From NCBI GenBank assembly GCA_002495675.1, contig DAGH01000006.1:465-64376 (forward strand): 63,912 nucleotides of DNA. Reading direction: 5' to 3'. Both the position numbers and the translations under genes were made by a program. This DNA comes from Euryarchaeota archaeon UBA182 (lineage in GTDB: Archaea > Thermoplasmatota > Poseidoniia > Poseidoniales > Thalassarchaeaceae). This document shows, in pieces, positions 8,446 to 16,606 of the stretch (its first letter is position 1; the number at the start of each line of letters is the position of its first letter). The notes under the pieces are model-generated. The model was given only the letters and a program-made list of their open reading frames with translations. It did not search any database and had not been told where the DNA came from.

Positions 8446-9714
8446 ATGGATGGCATCAGAGAAATTATTGGCAGGATAGCTGATGGTAGAATGGGCGATG
8501 ATGAGGCTGCGGAGTTCCTCAGGGTTGTATACGACGATGGCCTCCCCCAAGATGAATTGGTCGAAATGACCCTAGCCATGAGAGACTCCGGCACCAAGAT
8601 CAATTGGAATCAAAACATTTCAAGACGAGTGGTGGACAAACACTCCACTGGGGGCGTGGGGGACAAGGTCTCTGTCTCACTTGCACCTGCGCTTGCGGCA
8701 TGTGGCGCTGCTGTCCCAATGATATCAGGTAGGGCCTTGGGCCACACTGGAGGTACATTGGACAAGTTGGAGTCAATCCCTGGCTTCAACACAGAAATGA
8801 CTTTCCTAGAGTTGAAGAATCAAGTCACAGAGATTGGATTGGCAATAGTCGGCCAGAACCAGGACTTGGTTCCCGCAGATCGAAGAATGTATGCACTAAG
8901 GGATTTGACAGGACTCATTGCATCTGTTCCCCTCATCACAAGCAGCATCATCTCGAAAAAGGCTGCAGAGGGGATATGCTCTCTTGTCCTTGATGTCAAG
9001 ACAGGCAGAGGGGCGTTCATGCAGTCACGGGCCCAGGCGGAAACACTTGCACGCTCAATGAAGGAGATCGCTGAATCCATTGGGATAACCACAACCTGCC
9101 TCGTCACCTCGATGGAACACCCAATTGGATATGCTGTTGGCAATTCCTTAGAGATCATAGAATCTGTGGAGACGCTCTGTGGACGTGGACCGGCTGACTT
9201 GGAGGAGTTGGTCTGTATTCAAGGGGGTGTCCTATTGGGTTCAATCGGTATCGCGGAGAACAATGAACACGGCGCGATTATGATTCAGGATTCCCTGTAC
9301 GATGGCACTGCCTACTCGAAGTTCCTTCAGATGGTGAGTGCCCAGGGTGGGAACCCCAACATCTTCAGCTCAGACCATTCGCTCATGCAAGCGCTGGGTA
9401 TCTTGGATGAGGATTTACTCTCCTTTGAAATAAAGTCAGAACAATCCGGTTGGGTCCGCGACATAGATGCCATGCAGGTTGCAGAACTTTGCTTGGGCCT
9501 TGGTGCTGGCAGATCAGAGATAGAGGGGCAGATTGACCACTCGGTCGGCTTGTTGCTGAATGTGAGCGTTGGTAGTCCAATCGAGCAGGGGCAGAGCTTG
9601 GCGACGGTGTATCACCGTGGGTTCGATGAAGAGGAAATGTTAGCGGTTCGCCGTGGCTTCCAGATATCTGAGGATAGGCCGGATGTGGTGTCCAGAGTCT
9701 TAGAGGTGTTCTGA
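8446..9714 (+). CDS. deoA: Thymidine phosphorylase
   Basis: About 422 residues, the length of bacterial pyrimidine-nucleoside phosphorylases. It lacks the N-terminal extension of the roughly 500-residue archaeal AMP phosphorylase. The phosphate-binding motif KHSTGGVGDKVS (about 65-76) and the family signature SGRALGHTGGTLDKLE are intact. The enzyme splits thymidine or related nucleosides to base and sugar-1-phosphate in the cytosol, a salvage step. A GGAGG at 8432-8436 precedes ATG 8446; TTG 8443 is the longest start. The gene meets the convergent AlkB-like gene base to base. Confidence 0.9.
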   Translation: MDGIREIIGRIADGRMGDDEAAEFLRVVYDDGLPQDELVEMTLAMRDSGTKINWNQNISRRVVDKHSTGGVGDKVSVSLAPALAACGAAVPMISGRALGHTGGTLDKLESIPGFNTEMTFLELKNQVTEIGLAIVGQNQDLVPADRRMYALRDLTGLIASVPLITSSIISKKAAEGICSLVLDVKTGRGAFMQSRAQAETLARSMKEIAESIGITTTCLVTSMEHPIGYAVGNSLEIIESVETLCGRGPADLEELVCIQGGVLLGSIGIAENNEHGAIMIQDSLYDGTAYSKFLQMVSAQGGNPNIFSSDHSLMQALGILDEDLLSFEIKSEQSGWVRDIDAMQVAELCLGLGAGRSEIEGQIDHSVGLLLNVSVGSPIEQGQSLATVYHRGFDEEEMLAVRRGFQISEDRPDVVSRVLEVF

Positions 9715-10749
9715 TCAAACACCGGGGGCCCTGCCGGCCATGATCCTGCGCCAGACTGGGGGTATGAGGCAGGGCCACCAACAAGCATAGTATCCCGATG
9801 GGAGAGTTGGTGCGTCGGGGTAGGGTCTTAGTTTCCAGAAGGGAACTGAAGCATGTAGGTGATGGTCGCTGTGTCTGGTGAGCTCCAACAGACTCCATCT
9901 AGACCACCTAGCCTCAGTGTTCCAAGCATGCCCGGATTGGAACTTTTTGTCTGAATCTCCCCTTCTGAGTCCCCAGTGTCTGATGTAATTGACATATTCA
10001 AGCGTGAGTATGGCAATTCCGGAGAGGATCGCCCATCCCAGTGCAAATGGCGCTGCCCAGTGGTACCCCGACAGGTGGAAAAGTACTAACCCTAAGAAGA
10101 TGAATATCTGGATGAAGAGTCCCTGATATGACGGATTCGCAAGTCCAGTCCTTCCCTTCTTATTGTGAATTTTCACGGATGATGAGAATTGTCCGGGTAT
10201 TGTCCTGAGCCAGAACGACCAGATGCCCTCGTCGGCCCTTGCACTAGCGGGATCGGAGTCTGTAGCCACATTCTTGTGATGATTGTGATTGTGTTCCGTG
10301 GTAAAATGTGGATAATTTATGCTGAACAACAGCAACCTAGCAAGCCTCCAACCAGGGCTTCTCGGCCTCTGATGGCCTAGTTCGTGTGCTGTGACGATGG
10401 CCGATGCAGCGGCGGCTAAGCCAGTTGACAGGGAAGCCGCAACAAGCCAGATGGTGAGGCCCTCTCCGTAGGCGAAAACAAAAAAGGATCCGAGCATGAT
10501 GAAATGCACTACTCCATGGGCCCACAACAGTGCGATAAATGGCTTGCCCGAGTCACGAGGGGGCTTGGCCGTCTTGGACTGTCCCATTGTTATGTCTAGT
10601 AGGGGGCCGACTCCCCAGATGAAAATGACTCCCAGCAAGGTGTATGCACCACCCAGTAGGTTGCCGGTTATCACCAAAGATGGGCTAATTAGGCCCAGCA
10701 AATGATAACCCCATGGTTCGGGTGAGAGGTCTTCAACACCTTCGGTCAT
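9715..10749 (-). CDS. AlkB-like membrane diiron hydroxylase (alkane monooxygenase family)
   Basis: 344 residues with about six hydrophobic segments. The histidine clusters of the AlkB branch are present: HELGH (122-126), EHNHNHHKNVAT (from 152) and LTRHSDHHLHA (290-300), plus the downstream RPYPDAPTLPSGY box typical of alkane 1-monooxygenases rather than lipid desaturases. The usual NYxEHYG motif reads NYIRHWG (254-260), with Arg in place of Glu. Family members hydroxylate terminal carbons of alkanes or related chains using a rubredoxin electron donor; no rubredoxin is seen nearby. It stands alone on the minus strand between deoA and msrA. The substrate is unknown. Confidence 0.8.
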   Translation of the reverse strand: MTEGVEDLSPEPWGYHLLGLISPSLVITGNLLGGAYTLLGVIFIWGVGPLLDITMGQSKTAKPPRDSGKPFIALLWAHGVVHFIMLGSFFVFAYGEGLTIWLVAASLSTGLAAAASAIVTAHELGHQRPRSPGWRLARLLLFSINYPHFTTEHNHNHHKNVATDSDPASARADEGIWSFWLRTIPGQFSSSVKIHNKKGRTGLANPSYQGLFIQIFIFLGLVLFHLSGYHWAAPFALGWAILSGIAILTLEYVNYIRHWGLRRGDSDKKFQSGHAWNTEARWSRWSLLELTRHSDHHLHASVPFWKLRPYPDAPTLPSGYYACWWPCLIPPVWRRIMAGRAPGV

Positions 10750-10796
10750 GGATCGGCGAATGTATTGCTAGACAAAAAGGTGTGCTTGTGAGTTGA

Positions 10797-11375
10797 TCAC
10801 TCGTAGAGGTGAGCAAAAGTCTTCACCGCTTTCGATATTTTTGGGGCTACGATGAATGAACAGTATGGTTGATTGGGATTTCTCTCGAAGTAATCGTGGT
10901 GGTATTTCTCTGCGGGCCAAAACACGTTTGCGGGTTCGACCGTCGTCGCTATTTGAGAGGATAATCCTGATTGTATCGTTTTAATCTCGTCGAGGATAAT
11001 CTCTAGCTGGTCACTGTTGGAATGGAATATGCAGGATCGATATTGGGGTCCGACATCATTCCCTTGCCTGTCTACTTGGGTGGGGTCGTGGAGGGTGAAG
11101 AATACACGGAGTATGGATCTCAGGTCGATTTTCTGAGGATCGAACACCACCTTCACGACTTCTGCGTGTCCGGTTTTTTTTCCGCAGACCTGTTCATATG
11201 AGGGATTTGAAACATGTCCCCCAGAGTAGCCTGGAGTCGCGCTCTCGACCCCCCTCAGGCCTGAGATGCCCCCCTCGATGCACCAGAAGCAACCCCCTCC
11301 GAGAACGATTTCTTCCACAACTTCCGCGGATCGACGGTGTGGTTTGAATCTACCCACACAGTAGCTGTTTGTCAC
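10797..11375 (-). CDS. msrA: Peptide methionine sulfoxide reductase MsrA
   Basis: 192 residues. The catalytic GCFWC motif lies at 28-32 and is followed by GLRGVESATPGYSGG, HAEVVKVVFDP and FWPAEKYHHDYF, all hallmarks of MsrA, which reduces methionine-S-sulfoxide in oxidised proteins. The family's usual thioredoxin-recycling cysteine pattern at the far C-terminus is not obvious. The start overlaps the guaB stop by 4 bases (ATGA), so it is translated from the guaB mRNA. Confidence 0.95.
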   Translation of the reverse strand: MTNSYCVGRFKPHRRSAEVVEEIVLGGGCFWCIEGGISGLRGVESATPGYSGGHVSNPSYEQVCGKKTGHAEVVKVVFDPQKIDLRSILRVFFTLHDPTQVDRQGNDVGPQYRSCIFHSNSDQLEIILDEIKTIQSGLSSQIATTVEPANVFWPAEKYHHDYFERNPNQPYCSFIVAPKISKAVKTFAHLYE

Positions 11376-12829
11376 CTTCTGTAGTTAGGCGCTTCCCGGG
11401 TGATCTCAACGTCGTGGACGTGAGATTCTGAGAGTCCGGCATTCGTGATCTTAACGAATGAGCAGTTTTTCCTCATTGAGTCGATGGTCTCATTCCCAGT
11501 GTATCCCATGGCTGATCTCAGCCCTCCCAACAATTGATACAACACGTTATCGACAGGCCCTCTTGCTGGAACTCTGCCTTCAATCCCTTCCGGAACGTAT
11601 TTCTGGGTGTCTCCCTGTTCTGACTGGAAATACCTGTCATGAGCACCATCAGACATAGCACCAACTGAGCCCATGCCACGGTAGACCTTGTAGGACCTGC
11701 CTTGATAGAGGATAGTTTCGCCTGGAGCCTCATTTGTTCCGGCCAACAGTGACCCAATCATAATCGAACTAGCTCCCGCTGCGATGGCTTTGGCAATATC
11801 CCCGCTGAATTTGATTCCTCCGTCTGCGATAACAGGTATATCGGCCTCGTTGCATGCCTGCACTGCGTTGATCACGGCAGTCATTTGAGGGACACCTACT
11901 CCAGATACAATGCGTGTGGTGCAAATAGAGCCTGGCCCGATTCCAACTTTTATGGCATCTGCGCCAGCATCGATTAAAGCTCTGGCAGCGGCTTCTGTAG
12001 CTACGTTTCCAGCGATGATGTCAACACCGGATCCGACAGATTTTCTGATGGAGGCAACTGTTTCAATCACTCCGGATGAGTGCCCATGGGCGGTATCGAC
12101 CACGATGGCATCGGCTCCTGCTTCGCCAAGAGCCACTGCTCTTTGGATGCCCCCTGCCCCGGTTCCTGTTGCTGCTGCGACTCGAAGCCTTCCCCTATTG
12201 TCCTTACAAGAATCCGGATGATTCAGGTTGCGCTCAATATCCCTGACCGTCATCAACCCGATGCATTTATGTCCGTCAACCACGAGTAATTTCTCAATTC
12301 TGTGTTTGTGCATGAGCCTTTTCGCTTCGTCTGGGTCAATGTCGATTGGTACCGTCACAAGGTCTTTGGTCATCAATGACCCGACCTTCTCGGCGTGGTC
12401 TTGTACAAACCTGATATCTCGATTCGTTATTATCCCTACCAGTTTGTTATCCTCGAGGACAGGCAATCCTGAGAAACCATATTCACTCTTGAGATTGAGA
12501 AGATCCCCAATTGAGGTTTCAGGGGTAGTAGTGACTGGGTCAATGACCATACCAGCCTCAAATCTCTTTACGCGCAGGACATTTTCACATTGCTTATCAA
12601 TGGTCATGTTTCGATGTATGACACCAATTCCACCGGCTTGAGCAAGGGCGATAGCCATCTCAGATTCTGTGACAGTATCCATTGCGGCAGAGATGATGGG
12701 AATGTTAAGTGTGATGTTCTTGGTCAGGTGAGTGTTTAGTTGGACCTCGGCAGGCAAGACTGAGCTGCTTGCAGGTAGTAGAAGGACGTCGTCGAAGGTT
12801 AGGGCTTCGGTTATCGTGGGTGTTGCCAT
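11372..12829 (-). CDS. guaB: IMP dehydrogenase
   Basis: 485 residues, full length. It has the TIM-barrel start LTFDDVLLLPA, a pair of CBS domains (about 95-205), the active-site loop GIGPGSICTTRIVSGVGVPQ with the catalytic Cys, and the flap GYTG region. It oxidises IMP to XMP with NAD, the committed step of GMP synthesis. GGAG at 12836-12839 sits 7 bases before the ATG. It heads a two-gene operon with msrA. Confidence 0.97.
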   Translation of the reverse strand: MATPTITEALTFDDVLLLPASSSVLPAEVQLNTHLTKNITLNIPIISAAMDTVTESEMAIALAQAGGIGVIHRNMTIDKQCENVLRVKRFEAGMVIDPVTTTPETSIGDLLNLKSEYGFSGLPVLEDNKLVGIITNRDIRFVQDHAEKVGSLMTKDLVTVPIDIDPDEAKRLMHKHRIEKLLVVDGHKCIGLMTVRDIERNLNHPDSCKDNRGRLRVAAATGTGAGGIQRAVALGEAGADAIVVDTAHGHSSGVIETVASIRKSVGSGVDIIAGNVATEAAARALIDAGADAIKVGIGPGSICTTRIVSGVGVPQMTAVINAVQACNEADIPVIADGGIKFSGDIAKAIAAGASSIMIGSLLAGTNEAPGETILYQGRSYKVYRGMGSVGAMSDGAHDRYFQSEQGDTQKYVPEGIEGRVPARGPVDNVLYQLLGGLRSAMGYTGNETIDSMRKNCSFVKITNAGLSESHVHDVEITREAPNYRR

Positions 12830-12932
12830 TGGGTATCTCCAATGCCGGCCCTACATCAATCATTCGTGTAATTGGCATCACGAAGACTGTCCAATTAGTC
12901 AGACAATTAAGGGATAACCGAACCGTTGGGTC

Positions 12933-13577
12933 GTGTCTGACCAATTCATGACACCAAATCCTTGGTGGCTCAAAGGTACCTCAATCTTCATGGCCCTGAT
13001 GTTCTTGTTTTCACTAGCCACCATTGCGAGTGCTTTAGCTACACCCAAGATTGTTGGAGCCTATTGGCCGGGGGATTGGAGCGAAATAGCGGGGGAATAT
13101 CCTGAAAATGGTACAACGGAAGAAAAAGAAGAATGGAAGCAGGGTGAGACCTTCTGGAATGAGTCGATAGGATACTGGGAGGGACTTGTTGACTCTGGTC
13201 TATTCGAAATTTCTGCAGGATTCGGTTTCCTTATGACATTAATTTCGGCGGCTTCAGTGCCCATTCTGTGGTCAGGAGACCGTGATCTAGGACTGAAATT
13301 ATGCTACTTTTGGGTATCTTTGCTAATGATCAGTCAAGTCATTACCACAATAATCTATTATGATGTAGGTTTTATCCCGGAATATTCAGAATTCGACCTG
13401 GAAGAAGATCTGAATTGGTTGTATCTAGTGGAGGGCGTAAGCCTAGCCCTCTCGCTCACACAGATCGTAATTTGCAACTCGTGTTTGTTCGCATCTATTT
13501 TTGTCGTGTCCGCGCGGTCAAAGGTCACGCAGAATAGATATGACTTGGACTCGGGATTCCACCGCTCAGAGGAATAA
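12933..13577 (+). CDS. Four-TM membrane protein, unknown
   Basis: 214 residues with four hydrophobic segments: near the N-terminus (FMALMFLFSLATIASAL), about 92-110, about 118-138 and about 165-192. A Glu-rich outer loop lies between the first two. No family is recognised. The GTG start is about 26 bases after a CAATTAAGG TATA-like box, which fits a leaderless mRNA; ATG 12948 is an alternative. It is divergent from guaB and precedes the YbjQ pair. Confidence 0.6.
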   Translation: MSDQFMTPNPWWLKGTSIFMALMFLFSLATIASALATPKIVGAYWPGDWSEIAGEYPENGTTEEKEEWKQGETFWNESIGYWEGLVDSGLFEISAGFGFLMTLISAASVPILWSGDRDLGLKLCYFWVSLLMISQVITTIIYYDVGFIPEYSEFDLEEDLNWLYLVEGVSLALSLTQIVICNSCLFASIFVVSARSKVTQNRYDLDSGFHRSEE

Positions 13578-13581
13578 ATAA
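13573..13581 (+). promoter_or_regulatory. TATA box for the YbjQ gene, overlapping the upstream stop codon
   Basis: AATAAATAA is centred 26 bases before ATG 13603 and contains the TAA stop of the previous gene. This shows how tightly promoters are packed here and supports a leaderless YbjQ mRNA. Confidence 0.45.
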
Positions 13582-13602
13582 CCTCCTTTTAGTAGCAGGC
13601 TC

Positions 13603-13938
13603 ATGCCTTCACTAGTGGACGGAATACATGTTGTGAATACAGAGACGATCCCAGGCTTCGTAATCCAAGATCAATTAGGTGTCGTTTCTGGATCCACGGT
13701 AAGGGCCAAAAATGTGGTCAGGGATATATCACAGATGCTGAAGAATATAGTGGGTGGTGAGTTGCATCAATACACTAATCTTCTGATTGAATCCCGAAAT
13801 GAGGCTTTCTCGCGGATGTTGGAAGACGCAAAGGCGCGAGGGGCAAATGGGGTAGTTAATCTGAGGTTTGCGACATCAGCTGTTTCTCCCGGAGCAGCGG
13901 AGTTGTTCTGTTATGGAACAGCAGTTATCGTGGAATGA
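13603..13938 (+). CDS. YbjQ/UPF0145 family protein
   Basis: 111 residues covering the whole YbjQ fold. The N-terminus reads IPGFVIQDQLGVVSGSTVRA, the middle carries the GGELHQYTNLL element, and ARGANGVVNLRFATS and a final CYGTAVIVE follow. YbjQ proteins form pentameric rings; their role is unknown, and a heavy-metal binding label is used by homology only. A second, membrane-attached relative follows after 16 bases, suggesting they act together. Confidence 0.85.
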   Translation: MPSLVDGIHVVNTETIPGFVIQDQLGVVSGSTVRAKNVVRDISQMLKNIVGGELHQYTNLLIESRNEAFSRMLEDAKARGANGVVNLRFATSAVSPGAAELFCYGTAVIVE

Positions 13939-13954
13939 TTGGAGAGTTAATTGA

Positions 13955-14518
13955 ATGGAAATTTCAGGCTATCTTGTATTGCTTTTTTTCATATTACCTC
14001 TGATACTGTGGGTCACCGTTTGGGGTCTGTTCGCAATAGCATACCCATTCATGTTTCTCTACGGCGCGCTCACTTCAAGTGCCAGCAGGAAGCGCTGGAA
14101 GGATGACATTCTGAGGAGAGAGAAAGATACCCTAGACAAGGTGGGCAGAGATTTACTCTCAATGGATAAGATTAGAATCCCGTTTGGCTCATCGAATCCA
14201 GAAGTAATATGGGCGAGCATAGTCATAGGGCCTAGTCACTGGCAACAACTCTTAGGGCTCTTGTACAACCTAATCGGGGGGTCCGTCGATATCTACAGAG
14301 ACTTGCTGGCGATTGGAAGGTCGGAAGTCTTGCAGAGGCTAAGAGAGGTCGCTGATAGCAAGGGATTCGATAACGTTGTAGGTGTTAGACTGGACACGAG
14401 CATGATTGGCACCCAGAGACCGAAGGGGGGAGGTTCCAAGGGAATTGAGATCTTTGCCTATGGAACAGGGGTCAGAAATGCAGTTCCGACCTCATTCACA
14501 GTGCAAAAGCCTGAATGA
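13955..14518 (+). CDS. Membrane-anchored YbjQ-like protein
   Basis: 187 residues. A long N-terminal hydrophobic region (about 5-45) forms one or two membrane helices. A basic linker follows, then a YbjQ-like domain with IWASIVIGPSH, GGSVDIYRDLLAIGRSEVL, SKGFDNVVGVRLDTS and the ending IEIFAYGTGV. The core pattern matches the preceding gene. The ATG has a GGAGAG sequence about 9 bases upstream. Perhaps it recruits the soluble YbjQ ring to the membrane (inference). Confidence 0.7.
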   Translation: MEISGYLVLLFFILPLILWVTVWGLFAIAYPFMFLYGALTSSASRKRWKDDILRREKDTLDKVGRDLLSMDKIRIPFGSSNPEVIWASIVIGPSHWQQLLGLLYNLIGGSVDIYRDLLAIGRSEVLQRLREVADSKGFDNVVGVRLDTSMIGTQRPKGGGSKGIEIFAYGTGVRNAVPTSFTVQKPE

Positions 14519-14577
14519 TCCACAATCAGAGCCTAGGAATGATTCAAGTCAAATGGTGCATGTGGCAGGTCTGGGAA

Positions 14578-15603
14578 ATGGACGTTGGGCCAGTGACAAA
14601 GATTGAGCCGAAGATTGCGGCTAGGCTTGCCAAGCAACGTTATCACCTCGTCGGAGATCATGGTGGTGTGAAGGTATGTCATTGGACCAAGCAATCCCTG
14701 ATCGCCGATCGATCATGCTACAAGGGGACTTTCTATGGGATCGAGAGCCATGGTTGCATGCAGATGGCTCCAAATGTGGATACATGCAACCTAGGTTGTA
14801 CCTACTGTTGGAGAGAGCCCCACTCGGACACACTGAACAAGATAGATGATGATCCCTACGAACTATATCTCCAGAGTGTAAAGGCTCACAGAAGATTGTT
14901 GACAGGATATGGCGGAAATCCTAAAGCGGATCGAGAGAAATGGCTGGAGGCCCAAAATCCCAAACATGTCGCGATTTCCTTGAATGGCGAGCCCACTCTA
15001 TACTCAAGACTTGGTGAGTTTCTTGAAGTCTGTCATCAACATGGCACGAGTACATTTCTTGTGACCAACGGTAGTTTGCCCAAAGTAATTGAGAATTTAG
15101 ATCCCCTCCCAACCCAGCTATACGTGAGCGTCGACGCCCCAAACAAGGAGATATTCGATCGACTCTGCAAGCCCAAGTTCGACCAGGCGGCTTTCAACAA
15201 ATTGGAAGAGACATTGGGAATTCTTCCATCGCTGGACACAAGGACCGTCTGTAGACATACGCTAATCAAAGGAGAGTCTCTTGGTTACCACGAGGATTAC
15301 GCTAGGTTAGACAATTTGGCAGATCCTGATTTCATAGAGGCTAAGGGATATGTCTTTGTTGGGAACAGTAGGAACAACCTCAGTATCGAGAACATGCCGA
15401 GTCACGAGGATGTGATGGCATTCTCAAGGACTCTTGCCCCACTCGTAGGAAGAGAGGTCCTCTCGGACAGAAAGGAAAGCAGGGTGTGCCTTATTGGGAA
15501 GGAGATGATTCCAGTCAAACTTCCAAAAAAGACTCGTGATCTTCCACTAGATCTTGGTATCGCTAAGCCCCAGAATTTCTCATTGCCAGTGACGTTGAAT
15601 TAG
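14578..15603 (+). CDS. taw1: tRNA 4-demethylwyosine synthase (Taw1/TYW1)
   Basis: About 341 residues. The radical-SAM cluster motif is CNLGCTYC, preceded by the Taw1 hallmarks VKVCHWTKQSL, CYKGTFYGIESHGC and MQMAPN, whose cysteines bind the second iron-sulfur cluster. YGGNPKADREKW and TNGSLP follow. The enzyme makes the tricyclic base precursor at G37 of tRNA-Phe. I start at ATG 14578, because family proteins begin about 20-25 residues before the HYEIVG-like segment. The longest start, 14515, overlaps the previous stop as ATGA and is the alternative. The stop overlaps the convergent ABC ATPase stop by 4 bases. Confidence 0.93.
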   Translation: MDVGPVTKIEPKIAARLAKQRYHLVGDHGGVKVCHWTKQSLIADRSCYKGTFYGIESHGCMQMAPNVDTCNLGCTYCWREPHSDTLNKIDDDPYELYLQSVKAHRRLLTGYGGNPKADREKWLEAQNPKHVAISLNGEPTLYSRLGEFLEVCHQHGTSTFLVTNGSLPKVIENLDPLPTQLYVSVDAPNKEIFDRLCKPKFDQAAFNKLEETLGILPSLDTRTVCRHTLIKGESLGYHEDYARLDNLADPDFIEAKGYVFVGNSRNNLSIENMPSHEDVMAFSRTLAPLVGREVLSDRKESRVCLIGKEMIPVKLPKKTRDLPLDLGIAKPQNFSLPVTLN

Positions 15604-16604
15604 GAATCTGGTTCCAATACCATCGGCCTAGATGAGCCGCAGGAAGGACACTCCTGGGAGTCGTCGATGTATTGGTATTTGCATGCTGGACATTCGCTAG
15701 ATAGGACCAGTGATCCCTTCTCGATAATATCCTCAGATTTGTCACTCGCTGATCGCGTCAAGGTCAAAATCTGCTTTTTTTGGTCTGTCTCCATGTCGAA
15801 CTTGCCTGGTCCACCTAGTTCTGTCAAAATCTCTGGAGGGAGTGTCATAGTGCCGGTCTCGTCAATGATGAGCGCTCGCGTGCTACTTAGGTCACTGATA
15901 TCAACGTCATTGCCGTGTTGAGCGATAAACCGGCCTTCCCTGAGTTCAAGTGATCTGTCTGCGAATGATGCCACTTCACGGCTATGGGTGACAAGTAAGA
16001 ATGCTACCTCTTCCTCCTCATGCAGCCTTGCGAACAGGGACAGTACCTCCCTGCTCGTTATTGGGTCCAGGGCCCCAGTTGGTTCGTCTGCAAGTATGAG
16101 TTTTGGATTTGTTATTAACGCCCTCGCAATTGCAACCCTTTGTTGCTCCCCTCCTGAAAGTTGGGCGGGCATTCCCCTGCACCTGTTGCCCATCCCGAGC
16201 CTATCTAGGAGGTCTTCAGCCTTCTTTCTCGCGTATGCGGCACTAGCACCTTGGTGCCTCAGGGGTTGGGCAACGTTGTCCATTGCATTCATGTCTGGGA
16301 GTAGATTTGCATCCTGGAATATGAAAGAAACTGTATCTTGACGCAAGGAAACGAGTTCATGTCCTGTAAGTCTGTTTATCTGTCTGCCTTGAAATGCAAC
16401 ATTTCCAGCGCTGGGTTTCATGAGCCCTCCAAGACATTTGAGCAAAGTGGATTTTCCTGATCCAGATGGACCAACGACTGCTACCGCTTCGCCCGGCCTG
16501 ACCTTGACGTGTAGGCCGCGCAAAGCCACGACGTTCCCATCCAACGCAGATGACTCATAGACATGGTACAGGCCCTCTGCCTCAAGAATTAGGTTCTGGT
16601 CCAT
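15600..16604 (-). CDS. ABC transporter ATPase with AbrB-like and zinc-ribbon C-terminus
   Basis: 334 residues. The first 220 or so are a LolD/MacB-type ATPase: GPSGSGKST Walker A, LSGGEQQRVAIARAL signature, LILADEPTG Walker B and a switch His in LLVTHS. About 235-285 looks like an AbrB-type swapped-hairpin strand set (ETGTMTLPPEILTELGGPGK). The end is a zinc ribbon with two CxxC pairs (CPAC and CPSC, 12 residues between). It overlaps no permease but lies 2 bases after the permease gene, so it belongs to the exporter operon 20397-15600. Confidence 0.85.
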   Translation of the reverse strand: MDQNLILEAEGLYHVYESSALDGNVVALRGLHVKVRPGEAVAVVGPSGSGKSTLLKCLGGLMKPSAGNVAFQGRQINRLTGHELVSLRQDTVSFIFQDANLLPDMNAMDNVAQPLRHQGASAAYARKKAEDLLDRLGMGNRCRGMPAQLSGGEQQRVAIARALITNPKLILADEPTGALDPITSREVLSLFARLHEEEEVAFLLVTHSREVASFADRSLELREGRFIAQHGNDVDISDLSSTRALIIDETGTMTLPPEILTELGGPGKFDMETDQKKQILTLTRSASDKSEDIIEKGSLVLSSECPACKYQYIDDSQECPSCGSSRPMVLEPDS

Positions 16605-16606
16605 TA

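Noticed and set aside
8446..9714. AMP phosphorylase of the archaeal ribose-bisphosphate pathway
   Set aside because: The protein is about 422 residues and lacks the N-terminal domain of the roughly 500-residue AMP phosphorylases, so bacterial-type thymidine phosphorylase fits better.
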